The notes beneath the pieces are model-generated. The model had not been told where the DNA came from. It did not search any database and saw only the letters and a list, made by a program, of their open reading frames with translations. From Acidimicrobiia bacterium (lineage in GTDB: Bacteria > Actinomycetota > Acidimicrobiia > Spongiisociales > UBA5794), in assembly GCA_024762335.1 (NCBI GenBank), contig JANTHO010000001.1, positions 64,805 through 128,804 of the forward strand: DNA of 64,000 nt. Direction: 5' to 3'. The first letter of the stretch is position 1; each line of letters begins with the position of its first letter. The position numbers were made by a program, and so were the translations under genes. Shown one piece after another: positions 44,336 through 54,346 of this stretch.

Positions 44336-45739
44336 TCAGCTACTGGGCCACGAGGCGTCGATGTTCGCGACCGCCTCTTCAACGGTTTCGTCACCGTTCA
44401 CGGCACTCGTACCTTCGGTCCAGAACGTCCCGGCGCCGACGGCTGCCGGCATCAGGTCGGACCCGTCGAAGCGCAACACCTCTGCGTTGAGCATGATGTC
44501 GATCATCGTCTGCTCGAGCGGGAGGAACACGGATGTGTCCATGTTCTTGTTCGCCGACAGGTAGCCGCTCAGCTGGCCGCCCTTGCGGGCCTGCTGGGCC
44601 TTCTGGCGCTCCGTCGAGTACTCCGGGGAGGCGTAGTAGTTCATGACTGCCCACACTTCGGGGCGATCATCGAACGCCGCTGCGAGCGTGCCGCCACCGA
44701 GGACCGGCTTCGTGCCGTCGGGTCCGGCCGGGAAGTAGAACACGTCGATCCCACCGGGACCGGTCGGTGTACCTTCCGGCAGGAAGGCGGAGTAGAACGA
44801 CGCCTGGCGATGCATCATGCAGTCACCGTCGACGAGCGGCTGCCCGTTGTCGCCGAACGGCGTCGAGGCGATCGAACCGCCTGCTGCGTAGACGTAGCCG
44901 GGCTTGTTCCACAGATCGATGATCGTCTGCCAGATGTCGATCATCGCCGGATCGCTGAACTTGATTTCGCCTGCGACCCACTGGTCGTAGTAGTCGGCAC
45001 CCTGGAGGCGCAGTGTCATGTCCTCGACCCAGTCGGTGAACGGCCAACCCGTTGCCGGGCCGGATTCGATGCCGACGCACCACGGCGTCTGACCGTTGGC
45101 GACCATCTGATCCGAAAGCGCCCAGAGTTCGTCGAGCGACTGTGGGATGGCGTAGCCGTTTGCATCGAACGCCTGCGTGTCGTACCACACGAGCGACTTG
45201 ATGTCGGCCTTGTTCGGGACGCCGTACTGGACGCCGTCCACGTTGCCGAATGAGACGAAGGCCTCCGGCCAGTTCTCAACGGTCGTTGCGGTCACGTCGT
45301 CCGGCAGGGGAAGGATGAACCCTTCACGTGCGAAATCGGCGAGCTTGCCCGGCTGCGGGAAGATCGCGATGTCGGGCGGGTTGCCGCCTGCGGCCTGCGC
45401 GTTGATCTGGTCCGAGAAGTCGCGAGCACCCGTGTAGGTGATCGTCATCCCGTTGGCGTCGGCGAAGACGTTGAGGGCGTCCTGCATGGCGCCTGCTTCT
45501 TCGTCGGAGCTCTCGGGACCGAAGACCGTAACGGTCGTGCCCTCGAGGCTTGCCATTGCTTCTGTGGTCGTCGTTTCGCCACCACCGGCGGTGGTGGTCG
45601 TTGCCGGAGCGGCCGTCGTGGTCGTCGCCTCCGTGCTCTCCGTTGCCGTCGTCGTGGTCTCGTCGCTGCTCGATGAGCAGGCGGCCGCAACGAGTGCGAA
45701 CGCTACGAGGACCAGGAGGACGATTCGGAATCTCTTCAT
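44336..45739 (-). CDS. Sugar ABC transporter substrate-binding lipoprotein (MalE/ThuE-like)
   Basis: The 467-aa protein has a lipobox signal (MKRFRIVLLVLVAFALVAAAC), a Thr-rich linker (DETTTTATESTEATTTTAAPATTTTAGGGETTTTE) and a family-1 extracellular solute-binding domain (GTTVTVFGPESSDEEAGAMQDALNVFADANGMTITYTGARDF, NPPDIAIFPQPGKLADFAREG, ATGWPFTDWVEDMTLRL). ATG 45739 is chosen over the track's 45850 because GGGAG lies 6 nt upstream and the signal begins there. It is probably the receptor for an alpha-glucoside. It is divergent from the PLP-enzyme operon across a 130-bp gap. Confidence 0.92.
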   Translation of the reverse strand: MKRFRIVLLVLVAFALVAAACSSSSDETTTTATESTEATTTTAAPATTTTAGGGETTTTEAMASLEGTTVTVFGPESSDEEAGAMQDALNVFADANGMTITYTGARDFSDQINAQAAGGNPPDIAIFPQPGKLADFAREGFILPLPDDVTATTVENWPEAFVSFGNVDGVQYGVPNKADIKSLVWYDTQAFDANGYAIPQSLDELWALSDQMVANGQTPWCVGIESGPATGWPFTDWVEDMTLRLQGADYYDQWVAGEIKFSDPAMIDIWQTIIDLWNKPGYVYAAGGSIASTPFGDNGQPLVDGDCMMHRQASFYSAFLPEGTPTGPGGIDVFYFPAGPDGTKPVLGGGTLAAAFDDRPEVWAVMNYYASPEYSTERQKAQQARKGGQLSGYLSANKNMDTSVFLPLEQTMIDIMLNAEVLRFDGSDLMPAAVGAGTFWTEGTSAVNGDETVEEAVANIDASWPSS

Positions 45740-45869
45740 ATGAGCTCCCTCTATCGAGTTCATGTTGTCGGCAGCCGGTCGGCCACCGGCAGACAGGCTA
45801 CTCCATTGGACAGCCATCGGCCACAGAACCTCGACCTGACGGGTATTCAAGCGTCTCTAGACTCGCGGT
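45740..45869. promoter_or_regulatory. Divergent promoter region (importer versus PLP-enzyme operon)
   Basis: The rightward side has TAGACT (45858-45863) exactly 6 nt before ATG 45870, a leaderless start. The middle contains the inverted repeat GCCGGT...ACCGGC (GCAGCCGGTCGGCCACCGGCAGA), a possible operator shared by both directions. No regulator gene is adjacent. Confidence 0.5.
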
Positions 45870-47114
<1,245 letters not shown>

Positions 47115-47116
47115 GC

Positions 47117-48055
47117 GTGGCAGACGTCGTCATCACCGAGTTCATGGACGACGACGGCGTCGCTTCGCTGTCCTCCGACTTCGCCACCATCTACGACCCG
47201 ACGCTCGTCGACGACCGCCCGCGGTTGCTCGGCATGCTCGAGTCCGTTCGTGGTCTCGTGGTCAGGAATCGGACACAGGTGGATGTCGAACTGCTCGATG
47301 CGGCCCGGGACCTCGTCGTCGTCGGCCGCCTCGGCGTGGGGTTGGACAACATCGACCTTGTGGCGTGCGCCGACCGGGGCGTGGCCGTGAAGCCGGCGAT
47401 CGGAGCGAACGTGACGGCCGTTGCTGAATACGTCATTCTCACCGCCCTGGCGTTGACCCGCCGCGTTTTCGATGCGACGACCGGCGTGCTCGACGGGTCG
47501 TGGCCCCGCACCGAGTCGGTTGGAGGCGAGGTCACCGGGAAGCGTCTCGGTCTCGTTGGTCTCGGAGCCATCGGACGGGCCGTTGCCGATCGTGCAATCG
47601 CCCTGTCGATGAACGTCATCGCTTTCGATCCGTACCTCGATCCGGACGACCCGGCATGGGAAGGTGTGTCGCGGACCTCATTCGACGAACTCGTGAAGGC
47701 AAGCGACGTGATCAGCATCCACGTTCCACTCACCGACTCGACACGGAATCTCTTCGGCCGAACCACGATCGCGTCCATGCGTCCCGGATCGATCCTCATC
47801 AATACTGCGAGAGGTGGCATCGTCGACGAGGATGCCCTTGCACGGGCACTCCTCTCTGGACATCTCGGCGGTGCCGCTCTCGACGTGTTCGCAACCGAAC
47901 CGGTGACCAGAGCATCCCGCGGACGACTCGTGGACGCGCCGAACCTGATCGCAACACCACACATCGCAGGCATCACGGAGGAGTCGAACGCGCGGGTCGG
48001 AATGATGACGGCAGATCATGTGCGACGTGCCCTGACCGGAGGGGATCGTCGATGA
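47117..48055 (+). CDS. D-isomer-specific 2-hydroxyacid dehydrogenase
   Basis: The 312-aa NAD(P)-dependent enzyme has VVGRLGVGLDNIDLVAC, the Rossmann motif GKRLGLVGLGAIGRAVADRAIALSMNVIAFDPY, the catalytic Arg in NTARGGIVDEDAL, the Glu in DVFATEPV and the His in TPHIAGITEESNARV. The N-terminus (VVITEFMDDDGVASLSSDFATIYDPTLVDDRP) resembles sequences I recall as SlcC-type (S)-sulfolactate dehydrogenases, but phosphoglycerate or glyoxylate reductases are alternatives. The start is GTG. It overlaps the PfkB gene by 4 nt (ATGA). Confidence 0.85.
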   Translation: MADVVITEFMDDDGVASLSSDFATIYDPTLVDDRPRLLGMLESVRGLVVRNRTQVDVELLDAARDLVVVGRLGVGLDNIDLVACADRGVAVKPAIGANVTAVAEYVILTALALTRRVFDATTGVLDGSWPRTESVGGEVTGKRLGLVGLGAIGRAVADRAIALSMNVIAFDPYLDPDDPAWEGVSRTSFDELVKASDVISIHVPLTDSTRNLFGRTTIASMRPGSILINTARGGIVDEDALARALLSGHLGGAALDVFATEPVTRASRGRLVDAPNLIATPHIAGITEESNARVGMMTADHVRRALTGGDRR

Positions 48056-48954
48056 CGACGGTCACTGCCGTCGGCCTTGCGGTCCTTGACTTCGTATTCG
48101 GTGTTGATACGGGACCCGAGCGCGGTCGGAAGGTCTTCGCCTCATCGCTCACCGAAGCGGGCGGTGGCCCGGCAGCCACCGCGGCCGTCACTGTCGCCGC
48201 CCTTGGTGGGACCGCCCGGTTCGTGGGTCGGATCGGTGATGACACGGTCGGAGATCGGATCGTCGAGGACTTCGCCGGATGGCATGTGGATACCGGCCGT
48301 CTGCGGCGCATTCCCGGGGTTCCCTCACCGCTGTCATCGGTCGTGGTCGAACCCGACGGGGAGCGGACGATCGTGAACTACACCGATCCCCGGTTGCATG
48401 CTCCCACCGACATCGTGACTGCAGATGACCTACGGGGAGCCGACGTCGTTCTCGCTGATCTCCGGTGGCCGACCGGTGGCCTGTCGGCACTGGCTGCCGC
48501 GGCGGAGCTGGGCCTGCCGTCCATCGTGGACTTCGACGAGACTCCGGAACAGGGCCTCGTGGAGGCGCTGGAGACTCCCACACACATCGTGTTCTCGGCA
48601 CCCGCCCTCGCTGCTCTGTCGAACACCGGGGATCCCACAGCAGGGCTGGAAAGCATCAACCGACGCACCGATGCGTGGGTGGCGGTGACGCTTGGATCGA
48701 GAGGCGTGCTGTGGATCGATGACGGTGTCGTCGTCCACACGCCGGCGTACGACGTCAACACCGTCGATACCCTTGGTGCAGGCGACGTGTTCCACGGCGC
48801 GTTCGCTCTCGGTCTCGGCGAGGGTCGGCCGATTCGGGAGATCGTGCAGCGAGCGGCAGCGACGGCGGCGCTCAAGTGTGAGCGATTCGGGGGCAGGGCG
48901 GGGATACCGACTCTGGCCGAAGTAGAGACCTTCATGAAGGAGTATGCGAGATGA
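48052..48954 (+). CDS. PfkB-family carbohydrate kinase
   Basis: The 300-aa kinase shows the PfkB signatures GGGPAATAAVTVAALGGTARFVGRIGDDTVGDRIVEDF (N-terminal) and VNTVDTLGAGDVFHGAFALGLGEG (C-terminal, catalytic Asp in GAGD). It phosphorylates a sugar using ATP. The next genes encode an aldolase and an isomerase, so the substrate is likely a ketohexose-like sugar made by the isomerase. ATG 48052 is chosen over the track's 47500 because it overlaps the previous stop as ATGA and begins the family domain. Confidence 0.9.
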   Translation: MTTVTAVGLAVLDFVFGVDTGPERGRKVFASSLTEAGGGPAATAAVTVAALGGTARFVGRIGDDTVGDRIVEDFAGWHVDTGRLRRIPGVPSPLSSVVVEPDGERTIVNYTDPRLHAPTDIVTADDLRGADVVLADLRWPTGGLSALAAAAELGLPSIVDFDETPEQGLVEALETPTHIVFSAPALAALSNTGDPTAGLESINRRTDAWVAVTLGSRGVLWIDDGVVVHTPAYDVNTVDTLGAGDVFHGAFALGLGEGRPIREIVQRAAATAALKCERFGGRAGIPTLAEVETFMKEYAR

Positions 48955-49997
48955 GTGTGTCGGCAGGAAAGCTCTGGGGCCTGAGACGCCTCGCCGATGA
49001 GAACGGGCGATTCAAGATGGTGGCCGTCGATCAGCGTCCACCGATCAAGACGCTCGTTGCCGCGGCGCGAAGCGCAACCGAAGCGGATGACGGGGATGTG
49101 CGTGCCGTGAAGCGGCTCCTCGTGGAGGAGTTGGCGGGTGATTCGACCGCTCTCCTTCTCGATCCGCACTACGCCTATCCGGCGGCCATCGATGCGGTCC
49201 CGCCGGCGAAAGGCCTGCTTCTCACGCTCGAAGATTCCGTCTTCGAAGACACTCCTGCAGGTCGACGATCTTCTGAAATCGACGATTGGAGTGTTGAGAA
49301 GATCAAACGGACCGGTGCCGACGCCGTCAAACTGCTCGCGTGGTATCGCCCGGATGCCGACGGGTCGGTTCTCGAGCATCAGCGCGCATTCGTGGCGAAG
49401 GTCGGCGAGGCGTGTCGACGTTACGACCTCCCGTTCGTCTTCGAAATCCTTACCTACCCGCTGCCCGCCGATGACGGACTCACCGCCCCAGACGCCGCTT
49501 CGGCGCGGGCCGAGCAGGTCATTGCCGGCGTGGAGGAGTTCTCGTCACCCCGATACGGCGTGGATCTCTTCAAGTTGGAGAGCCCGGTGCCTCCATCCGG
49601 CGTTCCGGACCCCGACGACGATGGCGGCCCGACCACCCAGGGCTACTTCGACGCACTCGACGCCGCCGCGGGCAGGCCGTGGGTCATGCTCTCGGCCGGC
49701 GCTGCTCAGGACGACTTCGAACGGATCCTCACCTACGCCTATCGGGCCGGTGCAAGCGGATTCCTCGCAGGCCGGGCCATCTGGTGGCCGGCCCTGCAGG
49801 CATTCCCCGACCTCGACGAAGCGCGTCGCGAGTTGCGCAGAGACGGCGCCCCCTATCTCAGGGACATCGGAGCACTCACCGACCGGTCTGCGAAGCCGTT
49901 CACGGAACACGCCTCGTACGGCGACGAAGGCCCGACCCTCGCCGGAGACCCCTTTGATTTCCGTGCCACCTACCCGTCGTTCGGAGATGCGACATGA
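48951..49997 (+). CDS. Class I aldolase of the LacD/YihT (tagatose-bisphosphate / sulfofructose-phosphate) family
   Basis: The 348-aa TIM-barrel protein aligns in outline with YihT and LacD: FKMVAVDQRPPIKTLV, ALLLDPHYAYPAA, GADAVKLLAWYRPDADGSVLEHQRAFV, LPFVFEILTYPLP, YGVDLFKLESPVP with the Schiff-base lysine (about K208), WVMLSAGAAQDDFERILTYAYRAGASGFLAGRAIWWPA. It would cleave a ketose-1-phosphate or bisphosphate to DHAP and a three-carbon aldehyde. YihT does this for sulfofructose phosphate, LacD for tagatose bisphosphate; sequence reading cannot separate them. It overlaps both neighbours by 4 nt. Confidence 0.85.
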   Translation: MSVSAGKLWGLRRLADENGRFKMVAVDQRPPIKTLVAAARSATEADDGDVRAVKRLLVEELAGDSTALLLDPHYAYPAAIDAVPPAKGLLLTLEDSVFEDTPAGRRSSEIDDWSVEKIKRTGADAVKLLAWYRPDADGSVLEHQRAFVAKVGEACRRYDLPFVFEILTYPLPADDGLTAPDAASARAEQVIAGVEEFSSPRYGVDLFKLESPVPPSGVPDPDDDGGPTTQGYFDALDAAAGRPWVMLSAGAAQDDFERILTYAYRAGASGFLAGRAIWWPALQAFPDLDEARRELRRDGAPYLRDIGALTDRSAKPFTEHASYGDEGPTLAGDPFDFRATYPSFGDAT

Positions 49998-51388
49998 AAC
50001 TCGGTGTGATCGCCCTCGGCCGTCCGACGTTCGACGTCCCGTACGCGACGGCAACCGCGAACGCGGCGTGGGGAACCCTGATCGAGGGGCCGTGGGAGAT
50101 TGTCGGCTCACCCGACCTTCTGATGGATACCGACGCCGTCGACAGTGCGGTCGCGGATCTTGTCGACACCGTCGATGGCCTGATCGTTCTTCAGGCGACG
50201 TTCGCGGATTCAACGCTGCTCGTCCACGCCACGGCGGCAGACCTGCCCGTGGTCCTGTGGGCCTTCCCCGAAGAACGAACCGGCGGGCGACTTCGCCTCA
50301 ATTCCTTCTGCGGCATCAATCTCGGCGGCTACACCCTGACGAACCTCGAGAGGACCTACCGATGGGTCTATCGCGATGCCGAAGACGACGCGGCCGTCAC
50401 CGACCTGGCCGCTGCGCTTTCGGGGCCTGCGCTGCGGCCGTCCGTCGGGGACGTCAAACCGATCGACACATTCGACGACGCAATACGAGATGAAGCGACA
50501 GCGGTGCGCGACCGCATCGCCAACGCAACGATCGGCCGGATCGGAGACCATCCGGCCGGGTTCGAGCCGTGTGACTACGAGGCTCGCGTCATCAGCGAGG
50601 TGTTCGGCACGTCGATCGACGCGATCCCCCTTCCCACCCTCTTCCAACGTTCCGCCGGATCCGACGCAACCCTGGTCGAGCAGGCGACCGAACGAGCGTC
50701 GTCGTTCCTCACGGGCGTCGGCGAACTCGATACACATGCCGTCGAGCAGAGCCTTCGATTGAACGTTGGGCTCAGCGGCCTCGTCGAGGATCGTGGCTGG
50801 TCCGGGGTCGCGACCCGTTGCTGGCCCGAGACCTTCACCGAATTCGGTGGTGCCGCGTGCACACCGATGTCGCTGTTGAACGACGTCGGCGTGATCGGAA
50901 CGTGCGAAGCCGACGTGTATGGCAACATCACCGGGCTCGTCATGCAGTGGCTTGCCGGGTCGGCCGCGTTCGTGACCGACCTCGTTCATCTCGATCGCGT
51001 CTCGAATACGGCCGTCTTCTGGCATTGCGGTCTTGCGCCGTTCGAGATGGCCGACCCGGACTTCGTTCCGAGAGCGACCGTGCATTCGAACAGGAAACTG
51101 CCGCTGCTGAGCGAGTTCCCGCTCAAACCGGGCAGGATCACGTTGGCCCGATTCAGCCGGTCACGTGGAACCCATCGTCTCGTCGTCGGCGGTGGTGACA
51201 TGATCTCAGCACCGCTCGCCTTCTCCGGCACCGCGGGTGTTGCACGCCTCGATCGGCCGGTCGACGACGTGTTGGCGACGGTCATGGATGAAGGGTTGGA
51301 ACATCATTACGGCATCGTCTACGGGGATGTCCGGGAGCAGCTCGCTGCGCTGGCGTCACTCCTGTCGATGCCGGTCGTGGAACTGTGA
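49994..51388 (+). CDS. L-fucose/L-arabinose isomerase-fold sugar isomerase
   Basis: The 464-aa protein begins KLGVIALGRPTFDVPYATATANAAW and has VDGLIVLQATFADSTLLVHATAADLPVVLWAFPEERTGGRLRLNSFCGINLGGYTL, like the N1-N2 domains of FucI/AraA. Likely metal ligands are Glu in GTCEADVYGNITG and His in VFWHCGLAPFEM. It should interconvert an aldose and a ketose. Variant sulfoquinovose pathways are reported to use an isomerase of this fold in place of YihS. It overlaps the aldolase by 4 nt and is 8 nt from the Gfo/Idh gene. Confidence 0.8.
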   Translation: MKLGVIALGRPTFDVPYATATANAAWGTLIEGPWEIVGSPDLLMDTDAVDSAVADLVDTVDGLIVLQATFADSTLLVHATAADLPVVLWAFPEERTGGRLRLNSFCGINLGGYTLTNLERTYRWVYRDAEDDAAVTDLAAALSGPALRPSVGDVKPIDTFDDAIRDEATAVRDRIANATIGRIGDHPAGFEPCDYEARVISEVFGTSIDAIPLPTLFQRSAGSDATLVEQATERASSFLTGVGELDTHAVEQSLRLNVGLSGLVEDRGWSGVATRCWPETFTEFGGAACTPMSLLNDVGVIGTCEADVYGNITGLVMQWLAGSAAFVTDLVHLDRVSNTAVFWHCGLAPFEMADPDFVPRATVHSNRKLPLLSEFPLKPGRITLARFSRSRGTHRLVVGGGDMISAPLAFSGTAGVARLDRPVDDVLATVMDEGLEHHYGIVYGDVREQLAALASLLSMPVVEL

Positions 51389-51396
51389 GGAGCGAT

Positions 51397-52476
51397 ATGA
51401 CAGACATCGTCCGCTACGGCGTCATCGGCACGGGCATGATGGGAGTCGAACACATCCTGAACATCAACGAGCTCGACGGAGCGGTGGTGACCGCCATCTC
51501 CGACCCGGACGCGGGATCGAGGACCGCCGGGGCCGAGGCGGCCGGCATCGGCGACGACGGGGTCTTCTCCGACCACCGTGACCTCATCGCGTCCGGCCGC
51601 TGCGACGCCGTCGTCGTTGCGAGCCCGAACTACACCCACATCGACATCCTCCCGGACGTGCTCCATGCGGGCCTGCACGTCCTCGCCGAGAAGCCGCTGT
51701 GTACGACGGTGGAGGACTGCCGGACGGTGATCGAAGCGGCGGAAGATTACGACGGTGTCGCCTGGATGGGGATGGAGTACCGGTACAAGCCGCCGATCGC
51801 ACGACTCGTCGAAGAGGTGAGTGAAGGAACGGCCGGACGGGTCCACATGGTGGCCATTCGCGAGCACCGGTTCCCGTTTCTCGTCAAGGTCGGCAACTGG
51901 AACCGGTTCAGCCGCAACACGGGAGGAACGCTCGTTGAGAAGTGCTGCCACTTCTTCGACCTGATGAACCTCATCACCGGGGCCGAACCCGTCCGTGTCT
52001 ACGCATCGGGTGGCCAGAGCGTCAACCACCTCGACGAGGAGTACGACGGTGAGGTGCCGGACATTCTCGACAATGCCTATGTGATCGTCGACTACGACAG
52101 TGGAGCAAGGGCCATGCTCGACCTGTGCATGTTCGCCGAGGGAAGCAGGAACGAGCAGGAGATAGCCGTCACCGGAGACACGGGTAAGGTCGAAGCGTTC
52201 GTTCCCGAATCGGTTGTACGGATCGGGCGCCGATCGGATGGTGAGGTCACCGAATTCGAGGTCGTCGACGATCGTGTCGCCTATGCGGGACTCCATGAGG
52301 GTTCGAGCTACCTCGAGCATCTCGACTTCCTCGAAGCGATCCGCAACGGGACGTCGCCGAAGGTGACCCTCGAAGACGGGATGCGTGCCGTCGCTCTCGG
52401 CGTTGCCGCCCACCGATCGATCGACGAGGGCCGGCCCGTGATGTGGGACGAAGTGATCACACGGCCGATGCCATAG
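51397..52476 (+). CDS. Gfo/Idh/MocA-family oxidoreductase
   Basis: The 359-aa protein has the Rossmann start RYGVIGTGMMGVEHILNINELDGAVVTAISDPD, the family motif VLAEKPLCTTVEDC (EKP) and the second-domain segment GGTLVEKCCHFFDLMNLITGAEPVRVYASG with the H-D pair. It may be an inositol- or sugar-dehydrogenase. NAD-dependent glycosidases (GH109 and the sulfoquinovosidase family GH188, as I recall) share this fold, so it may release the sugar that the operon then degrades. ATG 51397 (GAGGAGC upstream) is preferred over GTG 51385. Confidence 0.85.
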   Translation: MTDIVRYGVIGTGMMGVEHILNINELDGAVVTAISDPDAGSRTAGAEAAGIGDDGVFSDHRDLIASGRCDAVVVASPNYTHIDILPDVLHAGLHVLAEKPLCTTVEDCRTVIEAAEDYDGVAWMGMEYRYKPPIARLVEEVSEGTAGRVHMVAIREHRFPFLVKVGNWNRFSRNTGGTLVEKCCHFFDLMNLITGAEPVRVYASGGQSVNHLDEEYDGEVPDILDNAYVIVDYDSGARAMLDLCMFAEGSRNEQEIAVTGDTGKVEAFVPESVVRIGRRSDGEVTEFEVVDDRVAYAGLHEGSSYLEHLDFLEAIRNGTSPKVTLEDGMRAVALGVAAHRSIDEGRPVMWDEVITRPMP

Positions 52477-52478
52477 CC

Positions 52479-53105
52479 GTGACGTCCTCCGCTCGACGAA
52501 ACCTCTGGGCCGGAGTGGCCTTGTTCCTTGCGCTTCTCGCCGTAACGGCGGGGGTTGTGATGGGATGGGTGCAGCCTCTCGACGACGCATGGCGGTCGCT
52601 GATGGCCGACGCCGAGATCCCGTGGCTCGTCGCCGTCGCGAAGGGTTTCCACGTCGTCGGCGGTTTTCCGGTCGCTCTCGGTACCTCGATCGTCATCGGT
52701 GTCGCTTTCGCCGTCGCGAAGAAGTGGAGGTTGTTCTGGGCGTGGATCGCGATCGTCGCCGGCGCACAGTTCCTCTCTACGGTCGTGAAACTCCTCATCG
52801 ATCGTGCCCGTCCGGTCGATGCCCTCGTTCACGAGGCTTCTGCGGCCTACCCGTCGGGACATGCGATGGTGTCGGGCGCTGCGATCGGGATCGGCCTGGC
52901 CGTTCTTGCCGGATTCGTTTGGCCGCGACGCAGACGGCTCTTCCTCTGCATCGGGATCGCCTACGCGGTCCTGATGGCGTTGAGCCGAACGTACCTGAGG
53001 GTGCACTGGCTCACCGACGTCGTCGGCGGCCTGCTGTTCGGTTGCGCAGTCGTCGCTTTCGTGGCGACGACCGCGATGTACCGCCGAGTCGACGGCGGCT
53101 CCTAG
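52479..53105 (+). CDS. PAP2-family membrane phosphatase
   Basis: The 208-aa protein has about six helices and the full type 2 phosphatidic acid phosphatase signature: KLLIDRARP, YPSGHAM and SRTYLRVHWLTD. It dephosphorylates lipid phosphates such as phosphatidate or undecaprenyl pyrophosphate at the outer face of the membrane. GTG 52479 lies 2 nt after the Gfo/Idh stop, so it is the last gene of the operon, though it may be there by chance. The track's earlier start (52443) would lie inside the upstream gene. Confidence 0.88.
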   Translation: MTSSARRNLWAGVALFLALLAVTAGVVMGWVQPLDDAWRSLMADAEIPWLVAVAKGFHVVGGFPVALGTSIVIGVAFAVAKKWRLFWAWIAIVAGAQFLSTVVKLLIDRARPVDALVHEASAAYPSGHAMVSGAAIGIGLAVLAGFVWPRRRRLFLCIGIAYAVLMALSRTYLRVHWLTDVVGGLLFGCAVVAFVATTAMYRRVDGGS

Positions 53106-53262
53106 CGGCCCGGTTGTGCGTTTCGGATGAGACGGCAGACGAACGACACAGCCGTTTGAGCATCTGAGGCGCCGATCCGTTCCCCGGTTTCGTGGATCGT
53201 GCCGAGGGTGCTCGTGCCAGCAGTGAACTGGGATCGGACGATATGGGGAGCGTGAGACACGA
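53106..53262. other. Gene-free stretch between PAP2 gene and tRNA-Ile hairpin
   Basis: I see no gene, RNA or repeat in this stretch. ORFs that cross it continue through the tRNA and are shadows. Confidence 0.5.
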
Positions 53263-53289
53263 GAGACCCCTTGCACCGCAAGGGGTCTC
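53263..53289. terminator. Hairpin downstream of tRNA-Ile
   Basis: GAGACCCCTTGC, loop ACC, GCAAGGGGTCTC: a perfect 12-bp stem, 5 nt past the 3' end of the minus-strand tRNA-Ile. There is no clear T-run, so it may be a terminator of the actinobacterial stem-only type. Confidence 0.7.
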
Positions 53290-53294
53290 GTCCG

Positions 53295-53369
53295 TGGGCC
53301 CACCTGGATTTGAACCAGGGACCTCATCCTTATCAGGGATGCGCTCTAACCAGGCTGAGCTATGGGCCC
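53295..53369 (-). tRNA. tRNA-Ile(GAT)
   Basis: The minus strand reads GGGCCCATAGCTCAGCCTGGTTAGAGCGC, then CTGATAAG in the anticodon loop (anticodon GAT), then GGTTCAAATCC in the T-arm, closing with GGGCCCA. All four arms pair. CCA is not encoded. In mycobacteria this gene lies directly after gyrA, on the same strand; here it is inverted and 30 kb away. Confidence 0.95.
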
Positions 53370-53452
53370 TCGGATCGAGAACGATAGCAAGGAAGGGGTC
53401 GTAGAGGCCAAGCCGGGAATAGGGTTGGCACCCCGAGCGATTGAGGAACATC

Positions 53453-54313
53453 GTGGAACCCATACACCTCGTCGGCATCTCCGGCAGCCTCCGCGTCGCC
53501 TCATACAACACGGCGTTGCTGCGCGCCGCGTTCGCCGAACTGCCGGAAGGGACCACCGCCGAGATCGTCCCGCTGCACGGGATACCTCTCTACAACCAGG
53601 ACGACGAACGGGAGCGGGGCATGCCGGAAACGGTTGCGGAGCTCCGGAGGGTCGTCGGATCTGCCGACGGAATGGTCTTCGCCACACCGGAATACAACTG
53701 GTCGGTCACCGGTGCGATGAAGAACGCCATCGACTGGCTCTCGCGCGGACCGGGTTCGCCACTCGACTTCAAGCCGGCGGCCATCATTGGAGCAGGAGGA
53801 GGGTCGGGTACCGCACGATCGCAACGTCATCTGCGGGACATTCTCTCGCACAACAGCCTCTGTATCGTCGCCGATCCGCAAGTGATGGTCTCCGGAACAG
53901 CCGATCGGTTCGATGGGACGACCCTCGTCGACGAGGGTGTGAAGGTGGATCTCCGCGAGATGATCGGCCGATTGTGCGAGCTCGTAGATCGAGCCCGGTC
54001 CGCGGAACGGCTTCCGGTGAAAGGTTCGATTCTCGTCGTCGGACCTACTGCCGGAAGGGTGGACGATGCGGTCCGGTCCGTTGCCGAGATGGGGTATCGG
54101 ACGCTGACGGCACATGCGGCCGTCGACGCCATCAGGATCTTGAGTAACCGGTCGATCGCAGGCGTCGCGATCGACGCGACGCTGGACCTGGAGAATCGAG
54201 GTGCCTTGGTCGATCGGGCGGGTGATGATGTGGTGATGGCAACCGTTGAAACCCCTGCACATGCCGGTACTGAGATCGAGGAAGCGCTTCGCTACGCGAA
54301 CAGCCCGGGGTAG
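53453..54313 (+). CDS. NADPH-dependent FMN reductase-like protein fused to a receiver-like domain
   Basis: Residues 1-180 are an NADPH:FMN reductase flavodoxin-like domain: IHLVGISGSLRVASYNTALLRAAFAELP (phosphate loop), PLYNQDDE, FATPEYNWSVTGAMKNAIDWLSR and KPAAIIGAGGGSGTARSQRHLRDIL. Residues 190-286 (SILVVGPTAGRVDDAVRSVAEMGYRTLTAHAAVDAIRIL, GVAIDATLD, VVMATVETPAHAGTEIEEAL) look like a degenerate response-regulator receiver; the acidic DD pair is lost. It would reduce flavins, quinones or other acceptors. GTG 53453 follows GAGGA and is preferred over TTG 53441. Confidence 0.8.
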   Translation: MEPIHLVGISGSLRVASYNTALLRAAFAELPEGTTAEIVPLHGIPLYNQDDERERGMPETVAELRRVVGSADGMVFATPEYNWSVTGAMKNAIDWLSRGPGSPLDFKPAAIIGAGGGSGTARSQRHLRDILSHNSLCIVADPQVMVSGTADRFDGTTLVDEGVKVDLREMIGRLCELVDRARSAERLPVKGSILVVGPTAGRVDDAVRSVAEMGYRTLTAHAAVDAIRILSNRSIAGVAIDATLDLENRGALVDRAGDDVVMATVETPAHAGTEIEEALRYANSPG

Positions 54314-54346
54314 CCTCGCTCCCTGTCCCGATCGTAAGGAGACTCC

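Noticed and set aside
53295-53369. tRNA-Ile 3' end as an integration (att) site for the accessory block
   Set aside because: No integrase, no transposase and no direct repeat of the tRNA end was seen in the window.
53011-53556. 181-aa minus-strand ORF spanning tRNA-Ile
   Set aside because: It crosses a certain tRNA gene and two coding starts, so it is a chance frame.
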